A stretch of 64,000 nucleotides of DNA, taken from contig JADCRB010000166.1 of assembly GCA_021464245.1 (NCBI GenBank), positions 62,001 to 126,000 of the forward strand. Reading direction: 5' to 3'. Source of the DNA: Carallia brachiata. Lineage: Eukaryota; Streptophyta; Magnoliopsida; Malpighiales; Rhizophoraceae. The notes under the pieces were generated by a model. It ran no database searches. It was not told where the DNA came from and was given only the letters and a program-made list of their open reading frames with translations. Numbering within the stretch: the first letter of the stretch is position 1; each line of letters begins with the position of its first letter. Shown here piece by piece: positions 19,687 to 31,411 of the stretch. A program made the position numbers and the translations under genes.

Positions 19687-19790
19687 GTGCAACGACTTCT
19701 GCAACGACTTCTGCAGCACGCGGCAACGACTTCCGCAGCACGCGGCAACGACTTCCGCAGCACACGGCAACGACTTCTGCCACACACGCG
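19687..19790 (+). repeat. About 21-bp tandem repeats after WOX, copy II
   Basis: Roughly five units of GGCAACGACTTCCGCAGCAC. Beyond them copy II joins CGACGTACAGGGAAG directly, having lost the small-ORF segment found in I and III. Confidence 0.85.
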
Positions 19791-20205
19791 ACGTACAGGG
19801 AAGTTCCAACTACTCTCCTTACGTCGAAGCAGACTTGGAAATCATCACTACAGTCAGTCTCTCTGTGAGCCGGTCTTGAAGTTCCAAGGTCCTGGGCCTT
19901 CCTCTTGGGGAGGTTCAAGTTCTTTGCCTACTGGATCATCCTCACCAGAGCTTTGGAACTTCAAAGAACCTTTGCCAGCCATGGAAGCTCGAACGCACCT
20001 GGAGCCAAGACTTCAATTTTTATATTGGCTGGGCTGCTAACCTTCTCAAGATCGTATCGGATTCTTATTGCGATCCAACAACAGCAGGCATGGTCAAAGA
20101 TAGAAGACTCCAACATTCAACGTTCATTAAGACATCTCAAGTTTCAAACTGGACTTCAAGACTCGGTTCGGATCATTACGGTAAAATTCTTCCTTACCGA
20201 CCCTT

Positions 20206-20219
20206 GAAGTGGGGGCATT
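20206..20219 (+). other. Polypurine tract, copy II
   Basis: GAAGTGGGGGCATT directly before the 3' LTR, the expected plus-strand primer. The equivalent in III is GAAGTAGGGGCATT (31398-31411). Confidence 0.75.
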
Positions 20220-21167
20220 TGTAAACACCAAAAAAAAAAAAAAAAAAATCAATGCATGCCCTACATGAAAGCAACAAGTGCATGCATATGAAAATGATGA
20301 TTTCCATTTGGTTGATGACCATGCAAAATGTCAAAATTTAACCACCAAAGAGGGTCCTTGCCTTGTAGGATCCTACTCATGATGAATCATATGGAAATTT
20401 TAATTTCCATTTGATTGCAAAATGTCAAAATTCAACCACCAAAGAGGGCCCTTGCCATGTATGATCCAAGTCATACAATTTTGGCATCCATCCTCCCCCA
20501 AAACCCTATAAATAGGGATCCCTCAAAGCCTTTAAAACCATCCCAAGCAAAGCAAATCATTCATCTTCTAAAGCTTTGCATCTCTTCCTTTCTCTCTCTA
20601 AATATTTTGGGTGTATGCTCTCTAGCTGCCACTAAGTTGGATCCGCTAGATCAAAAACCCAAGATATTAAATATCCGAGTGGGATCAAGCCTCCTACGGC
20701 CCTCACCGGAGTCCAATCAATTCGAGTGGGATCAAGCCTCTTACGGCCCTCACCGAAGTCCATCTAATCCGAGTGGGATCAAGCCTCCTACGGCCCTCAC
20801 CGGCGTCCATCCAGTCCGAGTGGGATCAAGCCTCCTACGGCCCTCACCGAAGTCCATATAGTCCGAGTGGGATCAAGCCTCCTACGGCCCTCACCGGAGT
20901 TCAACTAATCCACTTGAGATCAAGTCTCGGCCCTCAGTGGGATCCATTTCCTATAGTTCAAGTTCACGCTGTGGAAATTCACCATCTCTCGGTCAAGATT
21001 AAGCCTTCACGGCCCTTGACTAAATTACACAAGAGCATTAATCGGAGGATCTACCCAGAGATCGACCCCACATAAATTTCTTTTTATTTTACAATTTTTT
21101 TTTATTGTAATTTGTTTCTATATTTTTTGAGTCTAACTGTTACAGGCTCGAAATTTACAGCTTCACA
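20220..21167 (+). repeat. 3' LTR of copy II
   Basis: 948 bp. TATA box at 20507-20514. The 47-bp array at 20677-20911 has exactly five units against six in the 5' LTR, so a unit was lost or gained after insertion. Confidence 0.93.
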
Positions 21168-21172
21168 CTTAG

Positions 21173-23039
21173 TCTTTCTTAATGTTCTAAGATTTTAATA
21201 ATAAGTGTAATCTTTCTTAGTATTTTATTAAAAATTTAAAATTAGAATTTTAATTTAAATAGATTTTAATATTCTTATTTGCATACATTTTTTTTTTCAC
21301 ATTATAAAAACATAATCATCTTTTGCTTATATCAATTTCATGTTTTAGCCATTACATCCAAACAATTTTTCATCGAAGTTAGTGTTTATAATTAATTAAA
21401 GTTATTTTAGTTTTTCAATTAATATCAAAAAGTTCGTGATTTTCTTTTTGCTAATTTTCTTGAAAAAAGGTTTTAATTAATACCTATCTATAACTGTTTG
21501 ATTTTTCCCCTACATAAAAGAAGAAAATTTTGAAGATCTTGCTAATTTCAATAGCTTTTTCAACTTTTTTTTTCGGAGCTATAGCTTTTTCAACGTTACA
21601 CGGGATAGCATTCAGGTAAACAGACATAAGATCAATAGTCCTTTTTGCTTCCTCCGATGTACAAGGCGGAGACTAAAATACTAATAATATTTTTGTGGAA
21701 AAAAAATGTTAAAAAGGCTTATTTTCCAATTAATTCGGTTCTATTTGAGTCCCTTTGTATTGTTTTTTTTATTGCATGACACTGGACTTGAACATTAGTT
21801 ATAATTTTGTCCACACTGATGCTTGATTATTTTTTATTTGTTCGTCAAGCCACAAACCAGCTACATACATTATCGGGTAGCTTTTATTTATTTATTTATT
21901 TATGCATAAATAACTTATCTTAATTATGGAAGAAATCGTAGGTACATTATCAGGTAACTTTTAGTTTTTGGCATAAATCTGTCATCTTAATCATGGAAGA
22001 AACTGGATCACATAAACATTGGACTCCTAAAAACTGTTATTGTATTCTTTTTTATTAGGACAATTTATTCAATATATTTATTATATAGCATAGACACGAC
22101 AAGATAGATTGATATGCAGGCATGTGATAAATTCTTTTCGGAAGTTCAATTCATAAGTATTTCATGAACAACTTTTAAAATTGTGCATGGTCCCATGTGG
22201 AGATTGCTCAATTATTTTGGTTCCTGCCATCGACCACTTTGGTTTTGGTTTTTATAAATAATCAGTATATTATTTCAACAAGCTAACATAAACTAACTAA
22301 TTAGGCAGATGATAATATTCGGTAATATAAACACCCTCCACCTTAATACGAGTCCCTTTTCCCATGCTAATTAAGCTGAGAATTCAAAGAGAAGTGATTA
22401 AGAAGATGGCAATAGATGATATTGATTCTTGGTGGCAAAGCATTGGTTACAAATTTAGTTGCAAATTAGACCTCTTCTATTTGTCCTTAGTCCCAGGTGA
22501 ACCAGCTTAAAAAAGGGTCTTTTAAGTATTATAAAACTGATATACATACATAAATATTCAAGTAATTTTCTTAAGAATTAACTTATGGGATTTTGCATTA
22601 TTATTATTATTTTTGGCCCCATATGTGATAATATGATAGCAGAAGAGTACCAATAAACAAAAAAAAAAAAAAAAGGACATGAAAAATATCAAACATTTTT
22701 TACATGTTCAATATACCAGAAGGTGGAAACTTAGCTTCCGATTATCTTGAACATTTGCTCATATTTTACAATTCCATGATTTTTTATTTTAGTGGATTCA
22801 AGTTTTAGTATTTTAAAATTATAAATATTTGTTATTATCTCTCTAATTCTCTATTAAAATTTTAAAATTTTGTCTTATAGTTCTTAGATTTGAACAAAAT
22901 TTTAAAAAAAAATCCACGCATCGTGCAGATTACAAACTAGTAGATTATAATAAAGAAAGAGGAGAAAAGTGATTGAACTATTCTATATGTGATTTATGTA
23001 TGTTTAATCTTTCAATGTATAAATCTAATTTATATTTGT
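21173..23039. other. Intergenic AT-rich, no gene seen
   Basis: No supported gene. 21353-21507 resembles 14440-14521. Several long A/T runs. Confidence 0.5.
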
Positions 23040-24480
23040 AATTTTTCTGTTTTGGAATATAAAAAGGGTTAACTTACCTCTTGACTTTTCGTATGTAGGA
23101 ATCAGAGCGCTAATGGTTGGACTGGATAATAAATAATTACGTCATAATATAGGTTAGACACTTGGACTGGACAAAGCTACACATTTGCTTACAGAAGGCA
23201 CAAGCCTAGTTGTCAAGCCCAACACTGGGTCTGAAAACCGGATATGAGTTTCCTGTGGAGATAAACTGGCTTCCATTTAGAGAATTTCTAATATAATTTA
23301 TATTTTTTATTATAATTTATTTATAATTTTACATCATATAATAAATAAAATTTAGTTAAAATAAAAAAATAAATTTATATGGTATAAAATTATAAATTAA
23401 TTAGATTACAAAAAATGAGTAAAAATTATAAACATCATTGATTTGACTTAAAGTTCGATTACTTTATAATTATGTTAAAGTTGAGTTTTAAATGAGGATA
23501 ACCACGTTTATTTTTTGAGTTGACTTCTTAATTTGAAAATTAGTGGTCCATTTTTTTTTGGATAAATTGAAAAATATTTTATCAATAGTTAGAAAATTGT
23601 TCTTAAATTTTATTTTAATAATATTTAATTAATCTTAATGTACCATAAAAAGCTGTCTAGGGTTATGGTCAGATTGAGTTTAAAAACTTTGATTTATGAC
23701 TTTTTTTTGAAAGGTAAGCTTATATATAAGTATAAGATTGTGTATCAGGAAAGCATGAGTCTATCAGACTACCCTATCTTTGTTCGAGAGAATTTGCAAT
23801 CAAAATTTACAAATCACAAATTTTCTCTTCTTAAGATAAGAACATTTCATTACTCAAAATAATAATATAATAGTAATTTAGCGTGTCTCTATTCATAACT
23901 CAGGTTCAAGTCTTACAAATATTGTTTGTGAGATAACGTCCTCTGCTCATATCCAGCTCTAATTGCAGCTATCGCTCTGGTAATTACAAACTTGTTAAAA
24001 TCATAATCAGTTTTGGAGAGACTCGTTTGAATCAATCAGTACTCGAGTATAGGTCTCTTCTTACGTGTTAGATTGAATAAAGCAATACAAAGATAGATAT
24101 TTCAGCTCCAGTCCAATTCATAGATTTGATGACTATCATATGGGTGAAATTTTTTTTTTATAAAAAAAAATCATCCTAATTTAAAAAGAGAAGAAGACGT
24201 TAGGCTTTTCGGGAACGGAGGGTATGTACGTAAATTTACATTTCCTTCCATGAACAGGGCTCGGAGCTATTAGGAAATGGAGGGTATCCAAGTAAATTCA
24301 GTTTTCCCACAATGGATAGGAGACGAGGAGTAGTTCCCAACGGTCTCATTGCATCTGAAAAGAGGGCCGGCCGCCGACCTTCTACAAAAATTCCCGCTTA
24401 TAAATTACAGAGCAAGGAACACCGTAACGTTTGTTGCCTTCTATTTTTTTTTTTTTCCCTCTCTTGGGAACTACTGCTTC
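23040..24480. repeat. LecRK-cluster spacer, copy 1
   Basis: Aligns with 39255-40580 (for example CAGTTGTCAAGCCCAACA-type text, GAGGATAACCA.GTT, and GGAGGGTATCCA.GTAAATTCA). Its right part also resembles 50640-51170 and 63501-64000. The short ORFs inside are not conserved. Confidence 0.75.
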
Positions 24481-25030
24481 TTTTTTTTATAATGCATTAA
24501 ATCATCCTAAATTAATATCAATCCTAAAAAAGGAGTAACGAGTTTCATTACAAATTTCGTACTAAGTATCAAGAGATCATTTTATGCATCAATCAAAACA
24601 ATATTCTTAGTCCGTCAAAAAAAAAAAACAATATTCTTCGTGTATTCTACGGTCAATCCAATGCATTTGGAGTTTTACCTCTAAAGCAGAACCATAGATC
24701 TATCCCAAAAATCCAAATTCGACTCATAAGAAAATATTCTCTATGTTGCAGGGGAGCTGATCAGAAATCCCAAAGAAAAATATTTAGTTAGTCACATATT
24801 CCAATAACAGAGCAGTTCGAAGTTTTAATTTTTACAATTAAAGTTGAAATCCTGCCACCCACAATGGAATATCACCTGTGAATGCAAATATGGACTAAAG
24901 AAATCGATTTTGCGTTCCCCAAATGCGATTTGTGAATGCATGGACACTTTTAACGGAACAAATATTGGCAATTAATTTACTATAATGGCATTATCAGGAG
25001 CATTTACAGGGCAATTGTGGCCCTAAAGAT
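24481..25030. other. 3' flank of LecRK A, no gene seen
   Basis: AT-rich with a run of A near 24620. Nothing else recognised. Confidence 0.5.
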
Positions 25031-27184
25031 CTAGTGAACTTGCATTCCATTGCTGGAAGATGAACCACATGATGACAAGTGATAAAATGAGGATGGTTTT
25101 GATGGAGGAGCAAGATAAGCCCGAACAGGCATTACTGGTGGGATTTCAGGCAAGAGAGCCTCAGAATTAGATAGAAAATTGATGACTTGTCTTACATTAG
25201 GCCTAAAATTGTGATCAGATTGCACACACCAGAGCCCAAGAGTCATTAATCTCTCCATTTGCTGAGCATTAAAATTTTCGCAAAGCTTTATTTCAGCAGC
25301 TTCAAGGATTTTTCCCATTCCATACAATTCCCAAACCCACTCCACTAATGTTGTTTGATTTTCTTCTGTCCGTGACTCCAAAACCGTTTTTCCACAAGCT
25401 ATTTCCAGACTTACAATTCCAAAACTGTAGATATCTGATTTCTTCGCTGCCTTGCAAGATTTGAAACATTCAGGGGCCATGTAGCCCATGGTTCCTGCCA
25501 TAAATGTAGTTTGCCATCCTTGTGCATGATCAACTAGTCTGGCTAGTCCAAAATCACCGAGTTTAGCATTAAAATCAGAATCCAACAACGGCTAATGACA
25601 TTGACTTCTGGTATCTCTGTGCAGAACACATTGGTCCCCTTCTTCGTGAAGGTACAGTAATGCTGAGGCCAAGTCCTGCGCGATCTTAAACCTTTGAGTC
25701 CATGACAACGTGCTTTCTACGTTGAAGAGGTGAGAGTGTAAGCTGCCATTAGGCAAGAACTCATATGCAAGCAACAGATCTTTTTCGTGGCACCAGCCAA
25801 TGAGCTTAACCAGGTTCCTATGCCTCAATCGGCCAATGACATTGACTTCTGATACAAACTCTTTAACGCCTCTCTTATTCCTTTTTGATACCCACTTAAC
25901 AGCTACATAACAGTTAGTCCTTCAGAAACCCTCTATAAACAGCACCCGAACCTCCTTCTCCAAGCTTTTCATTCTCTGAAAAATTCTTTGTTGCGCTAGC
26001 CAATTCCTCGTAGGAGAAATTTCAAGGTCCTGTACCATTTTTAAAATCATCCCCAAAAGACAAATCGAAAATAGGATCATCTGATTTAGTGCCCTTTTTT
26101 TTCCTCCTCCTTGTTATTACAAGTGAGGTGATACCTATTCCAACAAGAAAGACGAATGCAACAGATAATCCGATCCCCAATTTTGCTGCTATAGACATGT
26201 TTTCATGAGTTTGTGGAACAGATTTCGTTTCAACAATATCTGAAGCTGAACTGAAATACCATGACTGAATTTTATTTATCCCATAGGAATATCCAGTGCT
26301 GCCTGAGAAGCCGAAAGTAACCCATTCAGGCAAATAACTAGCCAAATCAACAGTAGCAGAAACGTCGACCCAGAATAGCAGGTTGTTGTCATCAATATTA
26401 GTGTATTTAATAGTCAAGAATTTCTGGCTCGAATCATAAGCGATCCAAACATCTGTATTGTTCCCTTCCTTTATTCCCCTTATCCAAGGAGCATGTGCAA
26501 CAGATTTCATGGAATTGATGTCGATCCCTACGTGATTACGTGCTGGATCCCACCAATTCCGATAAGTGTCGATTCCCACGGCGACGAACTGATGGCCTTC
26601 CGTGATAGTTGCCCCTGTATCATTGCTGATCTGACCAAGGCCACTGCCATCTCTCACGTCAGCTGGGATTCTCGACCCGTTGGGGGCCAGGAAAAATGCT
26701 ATTCCATCACCGTAGGCATCGAACCTAGCGAGTTGACGACGAAGGAGAAATGGGTACTGAAGTTTGTGAGATTTCCTGACGCCATGTCCCAAAGGTGTAG
26801 TGGCCTGGCATAGGTTGCTCGACGAAAGCTGGCTCTCAGTCCCTTGTCAATCCCTGCCAAGGTCAGACCAATCTCTCCGTCTATTATACTCGCATCTCTC
26901 TCCAAGAAAATCTCACCCAGATTTTGGTCAAACCTTGTAAAGTTAAAGCTGAACGATCCGCCAGAAGCTTTGACTACAATAAAGAGAATAAGAAGTGAAC
27001 GCAAATGGTTGCGAAAATCCCAGCAGAGCCATAGAGTGTCAGTGACAGAGTTAACAGTTTGGCTGCTGTTGTTGCCTGAATTGCTGCATTTATGATAGGG
27101 GACAGGAAATTCTACACGTAGACTACGTAGTGTAGCTTTTGTCTTGTCGAGCCAGCCATTTTGAGCGGGGATTGTTATTCTCAC
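25031..27184 (-). pseudogene. L-type lectin receptor kinase A (pseudogene)
   Basis: Reads from a start near 27184 through a hydrophobic leader and a legume-lectin domain (FSFNFTRFD, HLWD, FAVGIDTY-like VAVGIDTY, LPEWVTFGFSGSTG). A single membrane span (about AAKLGIGLSVAFVFLVGIGI) and a Ser/Thr kinase follow, ending at 25031. Family role: plasma-membrane receptor linking extracellular ligands to cytoplasmic phosphorylation. Lesions: a frameshift near 26700-26740; a TGA at 26022 just before the kinase (FKNGTGP then stop); a two-base loss near 25918 between the glycine loop and the catalytic Lys; and a replaced catalytic loop with a TAG near 25592. DFG and the APE-equivalent (APEC) remain. At least four lesions rule out a full-length product. 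Confidence 0.9.
25589..25610 (-). other. Catalytic-loop patch copied from upstream in the same gene
   Basis: The codons expected to spell IKPSNIM after HRD are replaced by a block that matches 25830-25851 (the VNVIGRL-coding part of the same kinase) over 22 bp with one mismatch. The patch introduces the TAG. Confidence 0.75.
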
Positions 27185-27193
27185 GAACTAAAA

Positions 27194-27261
27194 AACTTGA
27201 TATACGCACAATGAAAATATAAATATGGGACTCGCATAGCTTTTTGAGCGTATATCAAGTT
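27194..27261. repeat. 14-bp inverted repeat
   Basis: AACTTGATATACGC (27194-27207) and GCGTATATCAAGTT (27248-27261) can pair with a 40-nt loop, just upstream of LecRK A. It could be a small transposon end or a hairpin; no function can be assigned. Confidence 0.6.
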
Positions 27262-28268
27262 AATTATTATGAGTGTAAATAGTGCTTGCCATTTTGAGCG
27301 GTCGTATCAAGGCGGAAAGTCACAATATTACAGGAAATCTTTTAACTCATTTATTTTTTTTATATATTTTTAAGAGAGAAAATTTTGTTCACAATACGAT
27401 GAGAAACAATGCTGTGATTGGCAGGCTGCACGTTAAAATCTATTGAATTCAAAAATAAATTAAATTAATTAACAGATATCAAGACAGATTCGGTGAAGAC
27501 ACTCAAGACCTCAAGGTTGGGGCATAGGGAAGAAATTGCCATGGTCAATATTTATTGAAATCATTAAAATGTAAAGAAATAAAGTGTGAAAAAAATAAGG
27601 TACGGAATTTTTTTTTTCGTTTTTAAATTCACTCATACCTGTAAAGTTTGACGAGAAGAGTCTCCATAAAAACAATTACAATTATTAAGTAACTGTTACA
27701 TACTATGGTAGTAAAAGATTTTGAAATTCATATTTTGCTAACTAAAAATTTTTGGTGTTCCAAGCTAATTGCACAATTAGCTAAGAGACTTTTGTTGAAA
27801 TTTTTTAGTTCTGTATTAAAATTTTAGTGATTTTATTTTTTTTTTTAATCTTTTTAACTTTTCTTGTAATAAAAGAATAAAAAATTTTCGGTATTGGCAT
27901 GATAGTATTACTAAAGCCCGAAATAGAAAAAGGTAAAGCAATTAGATGACAAGCCCAAGGGCGGGAGACTTATTAGTCAAATGACAGCAGAATATGGTGA
28001 AGAGGAACCAATTTACTATTCATAAAACTGCAATTCAAGCTACAACAATTTGTGTCAAATAATTACAATTTTGCTGCTTTTCTGGAAAATTATGTAAGGT
28101 TTTGGGCATGCATAAATGATAAATGCAATTCTATTCTCAACTTTATTTCCTTACCATTCAAAACAAACAATCGAGAGCTCAATTTTCAAACTCATTGGCT
28201 GCTAAAGATTCACTCGTTTCGTTTACAACCACATATTTTGAAAGTCATTATACAAACTTTAGACTAAG
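27262..28268. other. 5' flank of LecRK A, no gene seen
   Basis: AT-rich. Ends with CTAAG (28264-28268), the left target site of retrotransposon III. Confidence 0.5.
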
Positions 28269-29244
28269 TGTAAACATATTTTAAAAAAAAAAAAAAATTA
28301 ATAGTCGACTTATTCCTTTCGCACGTGTGCTTTCACACGGAAAAATCGACTTATTCCTTTCGCACACGTGCTTTCACACAAAAAAGTCGACTTCTTCCTT
28401 TCACACGCATGATTTCACACGGAAAGTCAACTTCTTCCTTTCACACGTTCACACGCATGCTTTCACACAGAAAAGTCAACTTCTTCCTTTCACACGTATG
28501 CTTTCACACGGAAAAGTGGATTTATTTCTTTCGCACGCATGCTTTCACACGAGAGGAGAACCCCTATAAATAGGCACCCCCTCTAATCCTTTGAATCCGT
28601 TCCATGCAAAGTAAAGATCAGATGCAAAAGCAAAATCTTCTCTTCTAAAACTTTGCATTCTTTCTCTCTCTAAATATTTTGGGTGTATGCTCTCTAACTG
28701 CCACTGAGTTGGATCTGTTAGATCAAAAATCCAAGATATTAAAATTTTAAATATCTGAGTAGGATCAAGCCTCCTACGGCCCTCACCGGAGTCCATCCAG
28801 TTCTAGTGAGATTAAGCCTCATACGACCCTCACTGGAATTCAATCAATTCGAGTGGGATTAAGCCTCTTACGGCCCTCACCAAAGTCCATCCAGTCCGAG
28901 TGGGATCAAACCTCCTACGATCCTCACCGGAGTCCATCTAATTTGAGTTGGATCAAGCCCCCTACGACCCTCACCGGTGTTCAACTAATCCACTTGAGAT
29001 CAAACATTGGCCCTCAGTGGAATCCATTTCCTACAGTTCAAGATCATGCTGTGGAAATTCAATATCTCTCGGTCAAGATTAAGCCTTTACGGCCCTTGAC
29101 TAAATTACACAGGAACATTAATCGGAGGATCTACCCAGAGATCGACCCCACATAAATTTCTTTGTATTTTACAATTTTTTATTGTAATTTATTTTTGTAT
29201 TTTCGAGTCTAACTGTTTTAGACTCGAAATTTACGTCTGTTCCA
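28269..29244 (+). repeat. 5' LTR of copy III
   Basis: 976 bp, TGTAAACATATT to TCTGTTCCA. TATA box TATAAATA at 28565-28572. The 47-bp array is present as five diverged units (about 28757-28990). Confidence 0.9.
28304..28550 (+). repeat. About 41-bp tandem array in the LTR upstream region, copy III
   Basis: Six units of the type TCGACTTATTCCTTTCGCAC plus GCATGCTTTCACACGGAAAA. CACGTG (G-box core) occurs at 28322-28327 and 28365-28370. A matching array lies at 31445-31683 in the 3' LTR, where both CACGTG cores are mutated. Its place directly upstream of the TATA box suggests an enhancer-like role; this is inference. Confidence 0.85.
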
Positions 29245-29760
29245 AATTTTTAGCACGCCCGATGAGACATCTCTACCTCCCATCTTTTGCTCCTTAGAAA
29301 AGAAAAAAAAAAGTTGGTGGCACAACAGCCATTGGAATGGCCAACACCAACACAACTCCGGAGAATAGGAATCCAGCACATCAGTGGTACTAAGGAAGAG
29401 TAAGATCGCTTTCGCGAGCAAAAAGGTAATTGCTCCTTCGCCTGCATCAACTATCCTACTTGGGTACACAGCAGCAGAAGCTTTCACGTTGACTCTCTCG
29501 CCAAATGGAGAAGTCTGTTATTCACCCTGATCAAAGTTGGGAGCAAAGGGTCAAATCCATATTAAGCTCCTCCATTCCAGTCTTCCAAGTTGGAAGCACG
29601 GTTCCCATCCAACTTAACCAAAGTACCAGCCCAGCAACAGGTTCGCTTCCAACTAGGACGGGCTATACTTGGTTCAAGAAGTCTACGTCAATTACACTTG
29701 CGCGCTGTTAGACCCAGAAATACATCCCGACCTGGTTCGATCAAACAGTAAACTTCTAAA
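29245..29760 (+). other. Remnant between primer region and gag end, copy III
   Basis: Holds the primer-binding region and a 500-bp stretch with little resemblance to gag, then rejoins the family at the final gag codons (TGGTTCGATCAAACAGTAAA) and the shortened A-rich tract. It is either a large internal deletion of gag or a replacement. Confidence 0.6.
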
Positions 29761-29954
29761 ATTTATTGTGTAAAAAAAAGAAAAAAAGAAAAAAAGAAAA
29801 AAAAAAGAAAATCGGAAGTCCCGATCTGAAAGACCAAGCGAAAGTCAAAGCCCAAACACAAAATCTCAAGTTCCAGACACAAGTCTAGAACTCAAATTCA
29901 AAATCCAATCCAACTCCTATCCCGCATGAGTATAAACTGTGAACGACCCAAAAA

Positions 29955-29961
29955 TATAAAA
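29955..29961 (+). promoter_or_regulatory. TATA box-like motif upstream of WOX, copy III
   Basis: TATAAAA with only one preceding TATA unit (29910-29943), unlike the arrays of I and II. Confidence 0.4.
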
Positions 29962-30049
29962 GCGACGGAGGGTTTGAGTCTAAAACTCAGCATCAGTCTC
30001 AACCGATCTTCACCACATACCAGACCTTTACTCTTCTACCACAAGAAAG

Positions 30050-30660
30050 ACGGAACCAGTTGCAGAACCTCAAGACAAGGGAGAAGAAAGGTCACCCCGC
30101 ACAAGGTGGCAACCAACCATGGCACAACTGCAAATTTTGGAGGAAGTATTCCACAACAATGGAGGTATCATTCCCAATGCATCTCAGATTGATCAACTTG
30201 TCTCACGATTGCGCCCGCTCGGGGCAATCGAAGGAAAAAATGTGTTTTATTGGTTCCAGAATCAGAGAAGTAGGAAAAAACCAGCACTGAGAACTGCTTT
30301 TTCCAAAGAACAGTCTGCCGTTCCGATAGCAAATCCCACCGGTACAACTTCACCCTCAAATAAAGTAGGTCCGAGTTCTACCACTGCAATGGTCTCTTCA
30401 GGCTATAACGATTAAAGCCATAGCCTGTGGGAGCATGCGTACTGGTCCTGGTGGTCTTACGGAGTCAGCCAAGAGTTTATCCCTCCTAGATACTTAAGTT
30501 TATGAGGAATTTTCTAGCAGAAAGAAGTCATTCCGGCGAAACTTTGCCTCTCTGTTCAGAATATTCCAGCAGCATCAACCAGCCGGAAAGCGACGTCAAC
30601 ATCATCGGCCCACCAGACGAGGTCGACCTTGACTTGGAGCTGCGCCTCAGGCCCCGCTAA
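30050..30660 (+). pseudogene. WUSCHEL-related homeobox passenger, copy III (broken)
   Basis: Aligned with the intact WOX ORF of copy II. The start codon is ACG (30050-30052) instead of ATG. The homeodomain is otherwise open, including the full helix 3 signature GKNVFYWFQNQRSRKK with the conserved Trp. A TAA at 30413-30415 (CAA in the relatives) stops the frame, and more stops occur around 30500. The WUS-box position reads TLPLCS and the C-terminal LDLELRL is retained, ending at TAA 30658-30660. An internal ATG at 30119 (MAQLQILEEVF) could still give a 98-codon homeodomain-only peptide lacking the N-terminal arm. Confidence 0.88.
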
Positions 30661-30749
30661 GACGGCTGACAAGATAAGGTGCAACGACTTTGGCAACACA
30701 CAGTAACGACTTCTGCAGTACACGGCAATGACTTCTGCAACACACGAAA

Positions 30750-31037
30750 ATGGCTAGTCTCTGCACTTGTCTCAGGAAGTTCTTTGATCAAGAAGTTGGA
30801 AGCGCACGAGCTAAGAAAAAAATGAGTAGTCTTCCTCGAGGAATCCCTAAAAGCCCTCGAAACTCAGTCTCCAACGCCATCGGTGTCATGGAGTTCCAAC
30901 TACTCTCCTTAGTTCACATTTATCGCAGCAAGCCGAGAAGTTCTGATCGTCCTCTTGGATCTACAAATGCAGTGACGTGCAGTGAAGTTCCAACTGCTCT
31001 CCTTACGTCGAAGCAGATTCGGGAATCATCACCATAA
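30750..31037 (+). CDS. Small passenger ORF of unknown function, copy III
   Basis: 95 codons beginning MASLCTCLRKFFDQEVG. The first 22 or so residues match the 53-codon ORF at 13793; the rest is read in a different frame because of a one-base difference near the lysine run. Either version may be degraded. No domain recognised. Confidence 0.3.
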   Translation: MASLCTCLRKFFDQEVGSARAKKKMSSLPRGIPKSPRNSVSNAIGVMEFQLLSLVHIYRSKPRSSDRPLGSTNAVTCSEVPTALLTSKQIRESSP

Positions 31038-31411
31038 CCCGTCTCTCTGTGTGCAGGTCTTAAAGTTTCGTAGTGCTGGGTTTTCCTCATGGGGAGGTTC
31101 AAGTTCTTTGTCTACTGCAGCAACCTCACCAGAACTTTGGAACTTCAAAGAACCTTTACTAGCCTTTGCGAGCTATGGAAGCTCGACCTCACTTGAAGCC
31201 AGAATGTTAATTTTTATATTGGCTGGAAAGCTGACTTCTTCAAGATCATATCGGTTTCCATTGTGATCCAACAACAGTTGGGCTAGCTGAGTTAGAAGAC
31301 TTCAATATTCAATGTTCATCATGACATCTCAAGTTTCAAACTGGATTTCAAGACTCGGATCGGATCACGACCGCAAAGTTCTTCCTTACCGACCCTTGAA
31401 GTAGGGGCATT

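Larger units (their letters stand above)
15390..21167 (+). mobile_element. Complete LTR retrotransposon copy II (gag + WOX), TSD CTTAG
   Basis: 5778 bp between perfect 5-bp target duplications CTTAG (15385-15389 and 21168-21172). It has both LTRs, a primer-binding region, a polypurine tract, gag in two frames, and a complete WOX-like ORF. The 3.8-kb interior has no protease, reverse transcriptase, RNase H or integrase motif in any frame. It therefore fits the TR-GAG/LARD class of non-autonomous Gypsy-like elements that need enzymes from a relative. The near-identity of its LTRs suggests recent insertion. Confidence 0.95.

Noticed and set aside
17870..20205. Reverse transcriptase or integrase region of copy II
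   Set aside because: I looked for YxDD-like, HHCC and DDE-type context in the open frames and found none; only the WOX ORF is long and protein-like.
28325..28573. Frames rich in FHT/SFHT repeats
   Set aside because: By-product of the 41-bp LTR array upstream of the TATA box.
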